A stretch of DNA of 64,000 nucleotides from Azospirillum soli (GTDB lineage: Bacteria > Pseudomonadota > Alphaproteobacteria > Azospirillales > Azospirillaceae): positions 248,001 to 312,000 of the forward strand of contig NZ_JAGINQ010000004.1 in NCBI RefSeq assembly GCF_017876165.1. The letters are read 5' to 3'. Position numbers and translations under genes: made by a program. Below the pieces are notes generated by a model that worked only from the letters and a program-made list of their open reading frames with translations, did no database searches and was not told the origin of the DNA. Shown piece after piece: positions 52,366 through 61,014 of this stretch. The first letter of the stretch is position 1. Each line of letters begins with the position of its first letter.

Positions 52366-53352
52366 CTAACGCCCCTGGCCGGCGAATGCAAGCGCGCGGT
52401 CGAAGAAATCCACGACCTCGCGGTTCAGCCGTTCATGGAAGGCCGCCCGGTCGAAGCCCGGCGGGTCCTGAGCCGGTGGCCCTGCCTCGGCAACGGCAAA
52501 AGCCGGAAAGGGCATGACGAAGGCGAAATGCCCAGCACCGTCCACCACCACATACTCCGGCGGTCTGGGCAGACGGTCGCGCACGCCCTCCAACTGCGCC
52601 GCACCGACCAACTCATCCAGCTCCGCCCGGTACAGCCGGACCGGAACGGTCACCTTGGCGAAGGCGTTCTCGCCGAACATCGCGGCAACCGGCGCCATCG
52701 CCACGACGGCGCGCAGCCGCCGGTCGTGGGCGCCGATGACGCCCTGCCAGTGGGGTCCCCCACCACGGCAAAATCCGGGATCCTCCCGTTGCGTGGCGCA
52801 ATAGGCGGCGATGTGCCCCAGGTCGGCGACGGCGCCCGCCGCCGCCAGAACGGTGAAGCCACCGGCCGACATACCGAGCGCGCCGATCCGATCCGCATCC
52901 ACACGCCCCCCGAACTCCGGGTCGGCAAGCACCGCGTTGAGCGCGGCCGAAAACTGGACCGGACGGTTCTTCCACATCCGTTCGGTGCCGACATCCCCGT
53001 TGTCGTCGAATGTGTTGCCCCCGTGGTGCACCGCCGCCACCACATAGCCCCGCCGGGCCAGCGCCATCGCCGTGTCGCCGTGATTGAGCGCACTGCCTCC
53101 GGAACCGTGCGACACGACCACCAGCGGATGCCGCCCCGCAGCCACCGGCGCCCCATCGGCCGCCATGAAGGTGAAGGGGCCGCGCCGCACCGGGCCCTCC
53201 GGCTCGGTCGTCGGGTACCAGACGACCATCCGGCCGAGGCCACCCCGCGCCGGATCGGGAAAGCTCAGCGTGCGCATGCCGACCTCGGCCGCCGCTCCGC
53301 ACGCCCAGCCCAAGCAAAGCACCACCGCCAACGCCGACACGAATTGCCTCAT
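52366..53352 (-). CDS. Secreted alpha/beta hydrolase (PAF-acetylhydrolase / dienelactone hydrolase-like)
   Basis: 328 residues. Signal peptide (FVSALAVVLCLGWACGAAAE; possible lipobox-free). HPLVVVSHGSGGS (oxyanion), nucleophile GMSAGG in IGALGMSAGGFTV, and terminal His in VDGAGHFAFV. The AAYCATQREDPGFCRGGG insert is seen in the PAF-AH-like family. ATG at 53352 has GGTGGAG six bases ahead. Esterase or lipase; substrate unknown. Confidence 0.8.
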   Translation of the reverse strand: MRQFVSALAVVLCLGWACGAAAEVGMRTLSFPDPARGGLGRMVVWYPTTEPEGPVRRGPFTFMAADGAPVAAGRHPLVVVSHGSGGSALNHGDTAMALARRGYVVAAVHHGGNTFDDNGDVGTERMWKNRPVQFSAALNAVLADPEFGGRVDADRIGALGMSAGGFTVLAAAGAVADLGHIAAYCATQREDPGFCRGGGPHWQGVIGAHDRRLRAVVAMAPVAAMFGENAFAKVTVPVRLYRAELDELVGAAQLEGVRDRLPRPPEYVVVDGAGHFAFVMPFPAFAVAEAGPPAQDPPGFDRAAFHERLNREVVDFFDRALAFAGQGR

Positions 53353-53462
53353 GCCCATCTCCACCAAGGATGGTAACGGAGCATATCCGAAGGTGGCGCG
53401 GGCACCTCCTTTCGGCGCGACCTGTGACAATCCGTCGCGACATGGCGGCGCAAGCGCGGCAC

Positions 53463-53504
53463 CTGATCCAGATCAATTGACAGTCATTCTCAATCGCATT
53501 AAAT
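53463..53504 (+). promoter_or_regulatory. bfd promoter with FNR-type box and Fur-like box
   Basis: CTGATCCAGATCAA (53463-53476) is one mismatch from TTGAT-N4-ATCAA. TTGACA (53477-53482) and TTAAAT (53499-53504) are -35 and -10 with 16-base spacing, so a start near 53511 would put the FNR site at -41.5. A Fur-like dyad (53479-53497, 13 of 19 matches) overlaps the promoter. Iron and oxygen control of bfd is predicted. Confidence 0.6.
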
Positions 53505-53544
53505 GGGCGAAGCAACAACGCACACTCCCCACCGTCGAGGGCTC

Positions 53545-53796
53545 ATGTACGTCTGCATCTGCCACGCGCTGAACGACAAGCAAGTCAAGCAGGCCCTCGA
53601 CAACGGCGCGCGCACGCCGGCCTCCGTTTTCCGCCACTTCGAACGTCAGGTTCAGTGCGGCAAATGCGTTCCCATGATGCGCGACATGGCGCAGGAACAC
53701 TGCGCCAACCAGTGCCCCAGCTGCCCCAACCAGCACCAGCGCGCGCCCGAACCGGCCAACGCCGACGCCTTCGCCTACGGCATCGCCGCCGAGTAA
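53545..53796 (+). CDS. bfd: Bacterioferritin-associated ferredoxin
   Basis: 83 residues. MYVCICHALNDKQV and VQCGKCVPMM give the C-x-C ... C-x2-C [2Fe-2S] ligand set of Bfd, which reduces bacterioferritin-stored iron for release. The tail adds an unusual HCANQCPSCPNQH Cys/His cluster after residue 52, not needed by the core domain. ATG at 53545. Downstream of a likely Fur- and FNR-regulated promoter. No bfr gene in the window. Confidence 0.9.
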   Translation: MYVCICHALNDKQVKQALDNGARTPASVFRHFERQVQCGKCVPMMRDMAQEHCANQCPSCPNQHQRAPEPANADAFAYGIAAE

Positions 53797-54225
53797 CGGC
53801 GGACCTCCCTCTCCCACCTCCCGGCGAGCGGCCGCGCCGCGATTGCGACACGGCCACGAAAACGGGCCTGCCCGGACGGGCTGCGACAAACTGCCTTCGG
53901 CATATGCTTTTGGTTCGGTTGACGAACCGCGGCGGATGCGGCAGAACAACGAACGAACAAAACAGCAAAAACTTAGAAAAATGCGAGCGGGACCAACCGC
54001 CCGCAAGAGGGGACGCACCAAACATCAATCCGACTTCGGAAACCGGGCAATGCCATTTCATACAAATGAAAGGCACGCCCGGCCGGTTTTCTTTTGGCAA
54101 TGCAGCAAATTTGATTTTGCGCTGCACCCTGCTTGGCATCAGCGACCTGTTCAAACGCTGAAAACTGCAAGCGCCAGCGGAAGTTGCCACCGGCCGATAC
54201 CGAAGCGATGCAAGAGGGGAACATC
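53797..54225. other. Intergenic region between bfd and the 101-residue gene
   Basis: GC content falls around 53930-54130. No clear gene, RNA or operator is visible. The promoter of the 101-residue gene is probably in this stretch. Confidence 0.45.
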
Positions 54226-54531
54226 ATGCGCCGTAACCAACGGCAAGCACACGACCTCCTGTGCCGTGACCTTGTCCTGCACACCGCCGAACGGCTCGAC
54301 CGGCTGCGGACCATGGTGGAGCGGTCCGGCCTGCAAGAGCGCGAGGAGCTTGAGCGCACGCTCGACACCTTGCGCGGGCTCCGCAACCGCGTGATGGCGC
54401 GGGTGGAAGCCGCCCACATCGCCGCCGAGGACGCTTGGCCCTTCGCCCGCGCCACGGCCGATCAGTCCATCGAGGAACTGATGGCCGGCCTGGACGCCGT
54501 CGAGAACCGGCTGAAACGGGCCGCCGCATAA
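54226..54531 (+). CDS. 101-residue predicted helical protein
   Basis: MRRNQRQAHDLLCRDLVLHTAERLDRLR and later helices (QEREELERTLDTLRGLRNRVMARVEAA, FARATADQSIEELMAGLDAVENRLKR) are nearly all helix and heptad-like, so a small bundle or coiled coil is likely. GAGGGGA site before ATG. No family recognised; no membrane or signal. Convergent with the histidine kinase gene. Confidence 0.55.
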   Translation: MRRNQRQAHDLLCRDLVLHTAERLDRLRTMVERSGLQEREELERTLDTLRGLRNRVMARVEAAHIAAEDAWPFARATADQSIEELMAGLDAVENRLKRAAA

Positions 54532-54555
54532 CCGGCGGTCGGATTGCGGTTCAAA

Positions 54556-54582
54556 GCCCCCTCTTCCTTACGGGAGGGGGGC
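54556..54582. terminator. Hairpin between convergent genes, overlapping the kinase stop
   Basis: GCCCCCTC pairs with GAGGGGGGC (one bulge). It covers the kinase stop at 54568. Weak T-tract in the minus direction (CTTTGAA). Confidence 0.45.
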
Positions 54583-56361
54583 CTCCAATTCCGCCTTCAC
54601 GGATTCCACGGGCATCATGATCATCACGGTCGTGCCCCGGCCGGAGGCGCTGCGCAGCTCCAGACGCCCGCCGTGGGCCTCGACGAAACGCTTGGCGAGC
54701 GGCAGGCCGAGCCCCGTGCCGGGCTGCGACTTCGTCATGTAGTTGTTCACCTGCCGGAACGGCTCCAACGCCACGAGAAGGTCGTCTTCGGACATGCCGA
54801 CGCCGGTGTCCGCAATGGACAGCACGATGGCATCCGCCCCGCGCCGGTTCGCCTCGACGCGCACCACCCCGCCGGACGGCGTGAACTTGACGGCGTTGGA
54901 CAGGATGTTCAGCACGGTCTGCCGCAGCCGGACCGCGTCGGCCTCGACCACGAGGTCGGGCGCCACCGCCCCCGCCTGCAGCAGCAAGCCCTTGCGTGCG
55001 GCCAGCGGCTCGACCAGCTCCAGGCATTCCGCCAGCAGATCGGCGACGCGCACCGGTTCGGGATGCAGTTCCAGCCGCCCGGCCTCGACCTTCGCCATGT
55101 CCAGCACGTCGTTCACCAGCTGCAACAGGTGCCGGCCGGAACCGTGAATGGCCGTGACATACTCCTGGTGCTTCGGCGGGCATGGTCCGAAGATGCCGGA
55201 CAGCAGAGCCTCGCTGAAGCCGATGATGGCGTTCAGCGGCGTGCGCAGTTCGTGGCTCATGTTGGCCAGGAAGTCCGACTTGGCGCGGTTCGCGGCCTCG
55301 GCGTGTTCCTTCTCGGCCTCCAGGCGGCGGCGCTGCTCCATCAGCATGGCCTCGCGCGCCTCGCGGGCGTCGATTTCCGCCTTATGCTGCCGCCGCCGGG
55401 ACCGCACCATCACCCCCGCCAGCGCCAGGGACGTCAGGCAGGCGGCGATGCCGCCGGCCGTAACGGTCCAGCGGGATTCCAGCAACTTGCCGCGCACCTG
55501 CGCCTCCGGCACGCCCAGCACCACCGACCAACCCGTCTCGGGCGACCGGTAGGTCACCGTGTAGGCCTCCTGCCCGTCCTTCATCACCGTCCGCAGCAGC
55601 CCATCCCGCTTGGACGTCAGCGCGTCTTCCAGGGATTTGGTAATCCGTTGCCCGACGTAATGCTCCGGTTCGCGGGATCGGGCGGCAATGATCAGGGCCG
55701 GGTCGATGGCCGCGATGGTCCAGCTGCTCGGCAGACCGGCGGCCCGCACCACCGCGTCCAGACTGTTCAACCCGACCGCCAGCGAGAACACGCGGCGGAC
55801 CCGATCCACCTCCAGAACAGGCGCGCGGATGATCAGAGCCGGCCGTCCCGGCGGCCCGCCCGGCGGCAGAATTCCACCGACGACCGACCGGCCGGTCGCG
55901 ATGACCTGCCGCGTCACGTCGTCCAGCCGCGGCGGCGGCAGGGCGGCCCCCAGCGGAAATTGCGTGTGGAACAGAAAGCGGAACGTCTCCGCGTCGATCA
56001 GCCCGACGGCCAGCCAGCCCGGCTGGTTCTGCACCGCCTCGATCGCGTAGGTCTGCAGCGTCGGCAGATCGTGCATGGTGCTGCGGCCCAGCGCCGCCAG
56101 CAGTTCCAGCGGGCGCGCCTGGCTCGCCAGTTCACGGTCGATGGCCAGCGAGAGGGTGCGCGCGTGACCGCGCAGCTCCGCCTCCACCTCGTCCTGCTGC
56201 TTGTGGTCGAGCGCCCAAACCACGACGACCATGAACAGCAGCAGTGGCGCGATGGTGGCGAGACCAAGCCCGAATGAGGAGGAGGGCAGGCGCAAGGGCG
56301 TCTCCGGCGGATCGGCGTGTATCCCCAACGGGCACAACACACCGTTGGTCGCCTTGTCCAA
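54568..56361 (-). CDS. Membrane sensor histidine kinase of the dct operon
   Basis: 597 residues. Membrane helix (about 32-50), a periplasmic PDC/Cache-like domain (to about 300), second helix, coiled coil, HisKA with SHELRTPLNAIIGF, and HATPase (ILSNAVKFTPS; DTGVGMS; GTGLGLPLAKRFV). No receiver of its own. A TTG start at 56361 has a weak site. It is 48 bases downstream of dctR in the same direction, so it is a third regulatory gene of the dct unit. Ligand unknown. Confidence 0.85.
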   Translation of the reverse strand: MDKATNGVLCPLGIHADPPETPLRLPSSSFGLGLATIAPLLLFMVVVVWALDHKQQDEVEAELRGHARTLSLAIDRELASQARPLELLAALGRSTMHDLPTLQTYAIEAVQNQPGWLAVGLIDAETFRFLFHTQFPLGAALPPPRLDDVTRQVIATGRSVVGGILPPGGPPGRPALIIRAPVLEVDRVRRVFSLAVGLNSLDAVVRAAGLPSSWTIAAIDPALIIAARSREPEHYVGQRITKSLEDALTSKRDGLLRTVMKDGQEAYTVTYRSPETGWSVVLGVPEAQVRGKLLESRWTVTAGGIAACLTSLALAGVMVRSRRRQHKAEIDAREAREAMLMEQRRRLEAEKEHAEAANRAKSDFLANMSHELRTPLNAIIGFSEALLSGIFGPCPPKHQEYVTAIHGSGRHLLQLVNDVLDMAKVEAGRLELHPEPVRVADLLAECLELVEPLAARKGLLLQAGAVAPDLVVEADAVRLRQTVLNILSNAVKFTPSGGVVRVEANRRGADAIVLSIADTGVGMSEDDLLVALEPFRQVNNYMTKSQPGTGLGLPLAKRFVEAHGGRLELRSASGRGTTVMIMMPVESVKAELEAPLP

Positions 56362-56409
56362 GCACCCCTGTCAAGCTTTAACCCTGTGACGCGCGCGCCT
56401 ACCCCACGC

Positions 56410-57042
56410 CTACCCCACGGCGGCCAGCAGCCGGGCCAGCTCCACGGCCGTCTTGACGCCCATTTTCTCGAAGACATGGGCGCGGTGGACCTCGACCGTA
56501 CGCATGCTGATGCCCAGGTCGTCGGCGATGACCTTGTTCAGCTTGCCGGCGACGACCAGCTCCATCACCTGGCGCTCGCGCTGCGTCAGGGTGCCGAGTC
56601 GGGCCGCGACGCCGGCCTGCCCCGCCTCGCGCTCGCGCTGTTCGGCGTCGAAGGCCAGCGCCTCGATGACCCGGTCCACGAGATCGTTGTCGTTGAAGGG
56701 CTTCTCCACGAAGTCCCGCGCGCCCTTCTTCAGCGCCGACACCGCGATGGGCACGTCGCCGTGTCCGGTCAGGAACAGCACCGGCATGCGGCAGCCCAGC
56801 TCGCGCAGCCGGTCGAACAGCTCCAGCCCGCCCATCCCCTCCATGCGGATGTCCAGCAGCAGGCAACCGGCCATGTCCGGCTCGTAATCCTGCAAAAACG
56901 CCTCGGCGGACGGCCAAGCGGCCACCGGCACGCTGCGCGACTGGAACAGCCAGCTCAGCGCGTCGCGGATCGCCTCGTCGTCATCGACGATGTGCAGCCG
57001 CGCGCCGTTGGTGATGTTTGAGGGCATAATGGTTGGGGCCAT
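56410..57042 (-). CDS. dctR: DctR/FixJ-type response regulator
   Basis: 210 residues. Receiver with HIVDDDEAIR, phospho-Asp D64 (LLLDIRMEGM), LTGHGDVP and KPFND, then a LuxR-type HTH (LTQRERQVMELVVAGKLNKVIADDLGISMRTVEVHRAHV). Its ATG shares a base with the dctS stop (TGATG). In Rhodobacter capsulatus DctS/DctR activate dctPQM; the divergent dctPQM here argues for the same. Confidence 0.88.
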   Translation of the reverse strand: MAPTIMPSNITNGARLHIVDDDEAIRDALSWLFQSRSVPVAAWPSAEAFLQDYEPDMAGCLLLDIRMEGMGGLELFDRLRELGCRMPVLFLTGHGDVPIAVSALKKGARDFVEKPFNDNDLVDRVIEALAFDAEQREREAGQAGVAARLGTLTQRERQVMELVVAGKLNKVIADDLGISMRTVEVHRAHVFEKMGVKTAVELARLLAAVG

Positions 57043-59000
57043 CACAGCATCACAGGCAGCGTGAACAGGAAGGCGGTGCCCCCCTGCGGCGCGGGCTCGA
57101 ACCACAGGCGGCCCTGGTGGTGTTCGATGATGGACCGGCAGATGTTCAGGCCCATGCCCATGCCCTCGGTCTTGGTGGTGAAGAACGGCGAAAAGAGTTT
57201 TTCAGCATTTTCTGTTGAAATGCCACAGCCACGGTCACGAATGCGAGTCAGCACCACGCCGTCGGCCGCCGTCACGCTGACCGCCAATTCCCGCTCCGCA
57301 CGCAGGGTGCCGGCCATGGCCTCGATGCCGTTGCGCATCAGGTTGATGATCACCTGCTGCAACAGGATGCGGTCGCCCATCACCATCGGCAGGTCGTCGG
57401 TCGCGTCCAGCACCAGCTTCACCCCCTGCTGCTTGGCGTCCAACTCCATCAACGCCACGCAGTCGCCGACCACCCGGACCAGAGAACAGGGCGCGACGTT
57501 CGGCTCGCTCTTGCGGACGAAATCGTGGACGCGGCGGATGATCTGCCCGGCGCGCTTGGCCTGGCCGGCCAGCTTGTCGAGTGCCACCGCCAGCTCGTCC
57601 CCCTGAAAACCGCCCGAGCGCAGGCGGTTCAGACAGCCCGTGCAATAGCTTGCGATGGCCGACAGCGGCTGGTTCAGCTCATGCGCCAGGGTCGAGGCCA
57701 TCTCGCCCATGGTGATCAGGCGCGCCGTTTGTTGCAGCCGTTCCTGCTGCTGCCGGGCCAGCTCCTCGGCCTTCTTGCGCTCGGTGATGTCGAGGACCGA
57801 CCCCATCCAACCGGTGTGACGGCCGTTCGCGTCGATCAGCGGCGCCTCGTAGATCAGCGCGTCGAACCGCTCCCCGTCGGCGCGGCGGAAACGCATCTCG
57901 AACCCCTCCGGCGGCGCCTTGCCGGCCATCACGGCGCGGAAGACCGCCTCGGTGCGCTCCATGTCCTCCGGCACCCAATAGGGCATCACCGGGCCGCAGC
58001 CGACCAGTTCCTCCGCCGACCAGCCGACCATGCGGCAGAAGGCCGGGTTCACATAGATGACCCGCCCGTCCAGGTCGCGGGCGCGCATGCCCACGGTCAG
58101 GCTGTCCTCCATGGCCTTGCGGAAGGCGTGCTCGGCGCGCAGCGCCTCCTCCGCCCGGATGCGCCGGGCGATGTGGCGGCGCACCGCCCACAGGCTCCAC
58201 AGGGCCGAGACGGTCAGCGCGAAGATGGCTGCGACCAATACGTTGCGCGCGATGTTCGTCTCGGTCTGGTGCACCGTGGCGACCAGCGTCAGCCCGTGCC
58301 CCGGCGGGTCGAAGGCGACGACATGGCTGCGCCGGGGTTCCGGCACGGCGATGCGCGACTTGGCGCCCAGCACCGCCCCATAGGGATCGACCACCTCCAG
58401 CTGGTAGCGCTGGGCGAACCACCACGGCACATGGTGGGTCATCATCGCCTCGATGGAGATCACGCCGGCCAGCATGCCGGCGAAGTCCTGCCCCTTGAAC
58501 ACGGGGATCAGGATTTCGAACGCGCTGTCCGTCCCCTCCAGCCGATAGGGCGCGGTGTAGGTCCGCCGCCCCGACCCCTGCGCGATCCGGAAGGCGTCGA
58601 CGCGCGGGCTGGGGCCGAAGGTGTCGTCCATGATCCGGTCGTCCTCGACCGGCGGTTCCGACAGCACCGGGCGCCCCTGCGCGTCCAGCCACACCACCCG
58701 CTGGATCGCCGGGTTGGCGGTGACGACATGCCGCGCCATGGCGGCGAACCGCTCGCCCTTGCCGTCCTCATGCCCCAGCGACTCCGCCAGATGCTGAAGC
58801 TTTTCCTCGTCCGACGTCAGCTGGAAATGCAGGTTCTGCTCGACCCACAGCACGTCCTTGATGAGGGTGAGGGCGGCTTCTTCCTGCTCGCTCCGGTGCA
58901 GGAGCCACAGGAACACGCCCAGCAGCAGAACCACCAGCGCCATGGCGACGATGGGCGTGGACTGGATGGGGCTTCGTTGGCCGAGGGCTGCGCTGCTCAT
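57042..59000 (-). CDS. dctS: DctS-type sensor histidine kinase
   Basis: 652 residues. Two membrane helices around a periplasmic Cache-like domain (about 50-260), a PAS domain (FRKAMEDSLTVGMRARDLDGRVIYVNPAFCRM) with PAC, HisKA with LAHELNQPLSAIASY, and HATPase (LMRNGIEAM; DRGCGIS; GMGLNICRSII). Likely senses C4-dicarboxylates. The ATG at 59000 is preferred to a TTG 17 codons upstream, though no ribosome-binding site is clear. Confidence 0.86.
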   Translation of the reverse strand: MSSAALGQRSPIQSTPIVAMALVVLLLGVFLWLLHRSEQEEAALTLIKDVLWVEQNLHFQLTSDEEKLQHLAESLGHEDGKGERFAAMARHVVTANPAIQRVVWLDAQGRPVLSEPPVEDDRIMDDTFGPSPRVDAFRIAQGSGRRTYTAPYRLEGTDSAFEILIPVFKGQDFAGMLAGVISIEAMMTHHVPWWFAQRYQLEVVDPYGAVLGAKSRIAVPEPRRSHVVAFDPPGHGLTLVATVHQTETNIARNVLVAAIFALTVSALWSLWAVRRHIARRIRAEEALRAEHAFRKAMEDSLTVGMRARDLDGRVIYVNPAFCRMVGWSAEELVGCGPVMPYWVPEDMERTEAVFRAVMAGKAPPEGFEMRFRRADGERFDALIYEAPLIDANGRHTGWMGSVLDITERKKAEELARQQQERLQQTARLITMGEMASTLAHELNQPLSAIASYCTGCLNRLRSGGFQGDELAVALDKLAGQAKRAGQIIRRVHDFVRKSEPNVAPCSLVRVVGDCVALMELDAKQQGVKLVLDATDDLPMVMGDRILLQQVIINLMRNGIEAMAGTLRAERELAVSVTAADGVVLTRIRDRGCGISTENAEKLFSPFFTTKTEGMGMGLNICRSIIEHHQGRLWFEPAPQGGTAFLFTLPVML

Positions 59001-59156
59001 CGCGTGGGGGCTTGTCGAAGGCGTTATCGCGGTGGATACGGATTTCCACAATAGCGCCTCGTGTCGAAATTATCGAACAATGATGGTATGTTGAAAGCGG
59101 AACAATCCGCGTGACCAACAAAATGCAAGCCAATCGAGTCTCGGAGGAATGCCAGA

Positions 59157-60170
59157 ATGAAACTCACGAAGCTGCTGTGCGCGGCGGCCGCCGTCGGCTG
59201 CCTGATGACCTCGTCGGTCGCGCTTGCGCAGAACCAGATCGTCATCAAGTTCAGCCACGTCGTCGCCCCTGAGACCCCGAAGGGCAAGGGTGCGGAGAAG
59301 TTCAAGGAACTGGCCGAGCAGCGCACCGGCGGCAAGGTCAAGGTCGAGGTCTATCCGAACAGCCAGCTCTACAAGGACAAGGAGGAGCTTGAGGCCCTCC
59401 AGCTCGGCGCCGTTCAGATGCTCGCCCCCTCGCTCGCCAAGTTCGGCCCGCTGGGCGCCAAGGAGTTCGAAGTCTTCGACCTCCCCTACATCTTCCCGAG
59501 CAAGGACGTCCTGCGCCGCGTGACCGAGGGTGAGGTCGGCAAGCAGCTGTTCCAGAAGCTGGAGAGCAAGGGCATCGTCGGCCTCGCCTACTGGGACAAC
59601 GGCTTCAAGATCATGAGCGCCAACAAGCCGCTCACCAAGCCGGAGGACATGAAGGGCCTGAAGATGCGCATCCAGTCGTCCAAGGTTCTGGACGCCCAGA
59701 TGCGCGCGCTCGGCGCCCTGCCGCAGGTGATGGCCTTCTCGGAAGTGTACCAGGCGCTGCAGACCGGCGTCGTGGACGGCACGGAAAACCCGCCGTCCAA
59801 CATGTACACCCAGAAGATGCACGAGGTGCAGAAGCACGCCACGCTGACCGACCACGGCTATCTCGGCTACGCGGTCATCGTGAACAAGAAGTTCTGGGAC
59901 GGCCTGCCCACCGACGTCCGCACCCAGCTTGAGAGCGCGATGAAGGACGCCACCGCCTACGCCAACGACATCGCCCAGAACGAGAACGACGTGGCGATGG
60001 CGCAGATGAAGGCGTCGGGCAAGACCCAGTTCCACGAGCAGACCAAGGAAGAGCGTCAGGCTTGGGTGAATGCCCTCAAGCCGGTCCACAAGGACGCCGA
60101 GTCCCGCGTCGGCAAGGACCTGATCCAGCAGATCTACAAGGAAGCCGAAGCCGCCGGCTTCAAGATGTAA
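59157..60170 (+). CDS. dctP: TRAP transporter solute-binding protein, C4-dicarboxylate
   Basis: 337 residues. Signal peptide ends ALAQ (about residue 24). IVIKFSHVVAPETPKGKGAEKFKELAEQRTGGKVKVEVYPNSQLYKD, DLPYIFPS, and MKGLKMRIQSSKV (the Arg contacting the ligand carboxylate) match DctP. Binds malate, succinate or fumarate in the periplasm. Strong GGAGGA site. Separated from dctQ by a large palindrome. Confidence 0.95.
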   Translation: MKLTKLLCAAAAVGCLMTSSVALAQNQIVIKFSHVVAPETPKGKGAEKFKELAEQRTGGKVKVEVYPNSQLYKDKEELEALQLGAVQMLAPSLAKFGPLGAKEFEVFDLPYIFPSKDVLRRVTEGEVGKQLFQKLESKGIVGLAYWDNGFKIMSANKPLTKPEDMKGLKMRIQSSKVLDAQMRALGALPQVMAFSEVYQALQTGVVDGTENPPSNMYTQKMHEVQKHATLTDHGYLGYAVIVNKKFWDGLPTDVRTQLESAMKDATAYANDIAQNENDVAMAQMKASGKTQFHEQTKEERQAWVNALKPVHKDAESRVGKDLIQQIYKEAEAAGFKM

Positions 60171-60196
60171 AAATTACGCCAGCGTTGCTTTTCTAC

Positions 60197-60290
60197 CCCT
60201 CTCCCGCCTCTGGCTCCCGGCGAATGCCCTAAGGCATTCGCCGGGAGCCGTCAGCGCAAACCTTCGGTTTGCGCGAGAGGCGGAGGAGGG
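60197..60290. repeat. Compound palindromic element between dctP and dctQ
   Basis: A perfect 17-bp stem (60212-60228 with 60233-60249, loop CTAA) and a 9-bp stem (GCGCAAACC with GGTTTGCGC, 60254-60274) are enclosed by outer arms (60197-60211 with 60276-60290, two mismatches), forming a three-way junction. It lies 31 bases before the dctQ start. An mRNA-stabilising or partial terminator role is inferred. Confidence 0.8.
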
Positions 60291-60321
60291 CCTGACATGC
60301 CCGCTCGCCGGAGCCCTCTCC

Positions 60322-61014
60322 ATGCTTATGAAATTGCTCGACCGGCTCGAGGAGGTGGTGATCGCCTTCCTCATGGCCGCCGCGACGACGATCATCTTCG
60401 TCGCCGTCGTGCACCGCTACGCCTCGGGCGTGCCGGTGATCCAAGACTACATCCTGCACTGGAACTTCGCCTGGGCGCAGGAACTGTGCATCTACATGTT
60501 CGTGTGGATGGCGAAGTTCGGCGCCGCCTACGGCGTCCGCACCGGCATCCATGTGGGTGTGGACGTGCTCATCAACAAGATGGACGCTCCGGTTCGCGCC
60601 AAATTCATCATCTTCGGCCTGCTGGCCGGCGCCCTGTTCACCGGCGTGGTCGGCGCGCTGGGCACCAATTTCGTCTGGCACATCGCGCAGACGGAGCAGA
60701 CCTCGGCCGACCTGGAATGGCCGATGTGGCTGATCTATCTGGCGATTCCCGTCGGTTCCTTCCTGATGTGCTTCCGCTTCCTTCAGGTGACCTGGTCCTT
60801 CGCCCGCACGGGTGAACTGCCGCACCACGACCACGGCCACGTCGAGGGCCTGGAGGAGGACACGACCGATCCGCAGCGCGCGGCGCAGGACGTCAACTGG
60901 TTCGAGATGGACGACAACCTGCACCCGCACGACATCGCCCACCACGAGGGCGGCAAGCCGCGCAAGGGTCCGAACGAGCCCGGCTCGAATGAGCCGAAGG
61001 AGAACAACCGATGA
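60322..61014 (+). CDS. dctQ: TRAP transporter small permease DctQ with long His-rich tail
   Basis: 230 residues. Four membrane helices (AFLMAAATTIIFVAVVHRYA, AQELCIYMFVWMAKFGAAYG, FIIFGLLAGALFTGVVGAL, MWLIYLAIPVGSFLMCFRF) as in DctQ. Then an extra hydrophilic tail of about 70 residues with many His and acidic residues (HHDHGHVEGLEEDTTD; HPHDIAHHEGG), unusual in the family. A GGAGCC site precedes the ATG at 60322. Stop overlaps dctM by four bases. Confidence 0.88.
   Translation: MLMKLLDRLEEVVIAFLMAAATTIIFVAVVHRYASGVPVIQDYILHWNFAWAQELCIYMFVWMAKFGAAYGVRTGIHVGVDVLINKMDAPVRAKFIIFGLLAGALFTGVVGALGTNFVWHIAQTEQTSADLEWPMWLIYLAIPVGSFLMCFRFLQVTWSFARTGELPHHDHGHVEGLEEDTTDPQRAAQDVNWFEMDDNLHPHDIAHHEGGKPRKGPNEPGSNEPKENNR

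Noticed and set aside
53843-54394. 183-codon plus-strand ORF across the bfd downstream region
   Set aside because: Biased composition, no start site, and it overlaps the better 101-residue gene in another frame.
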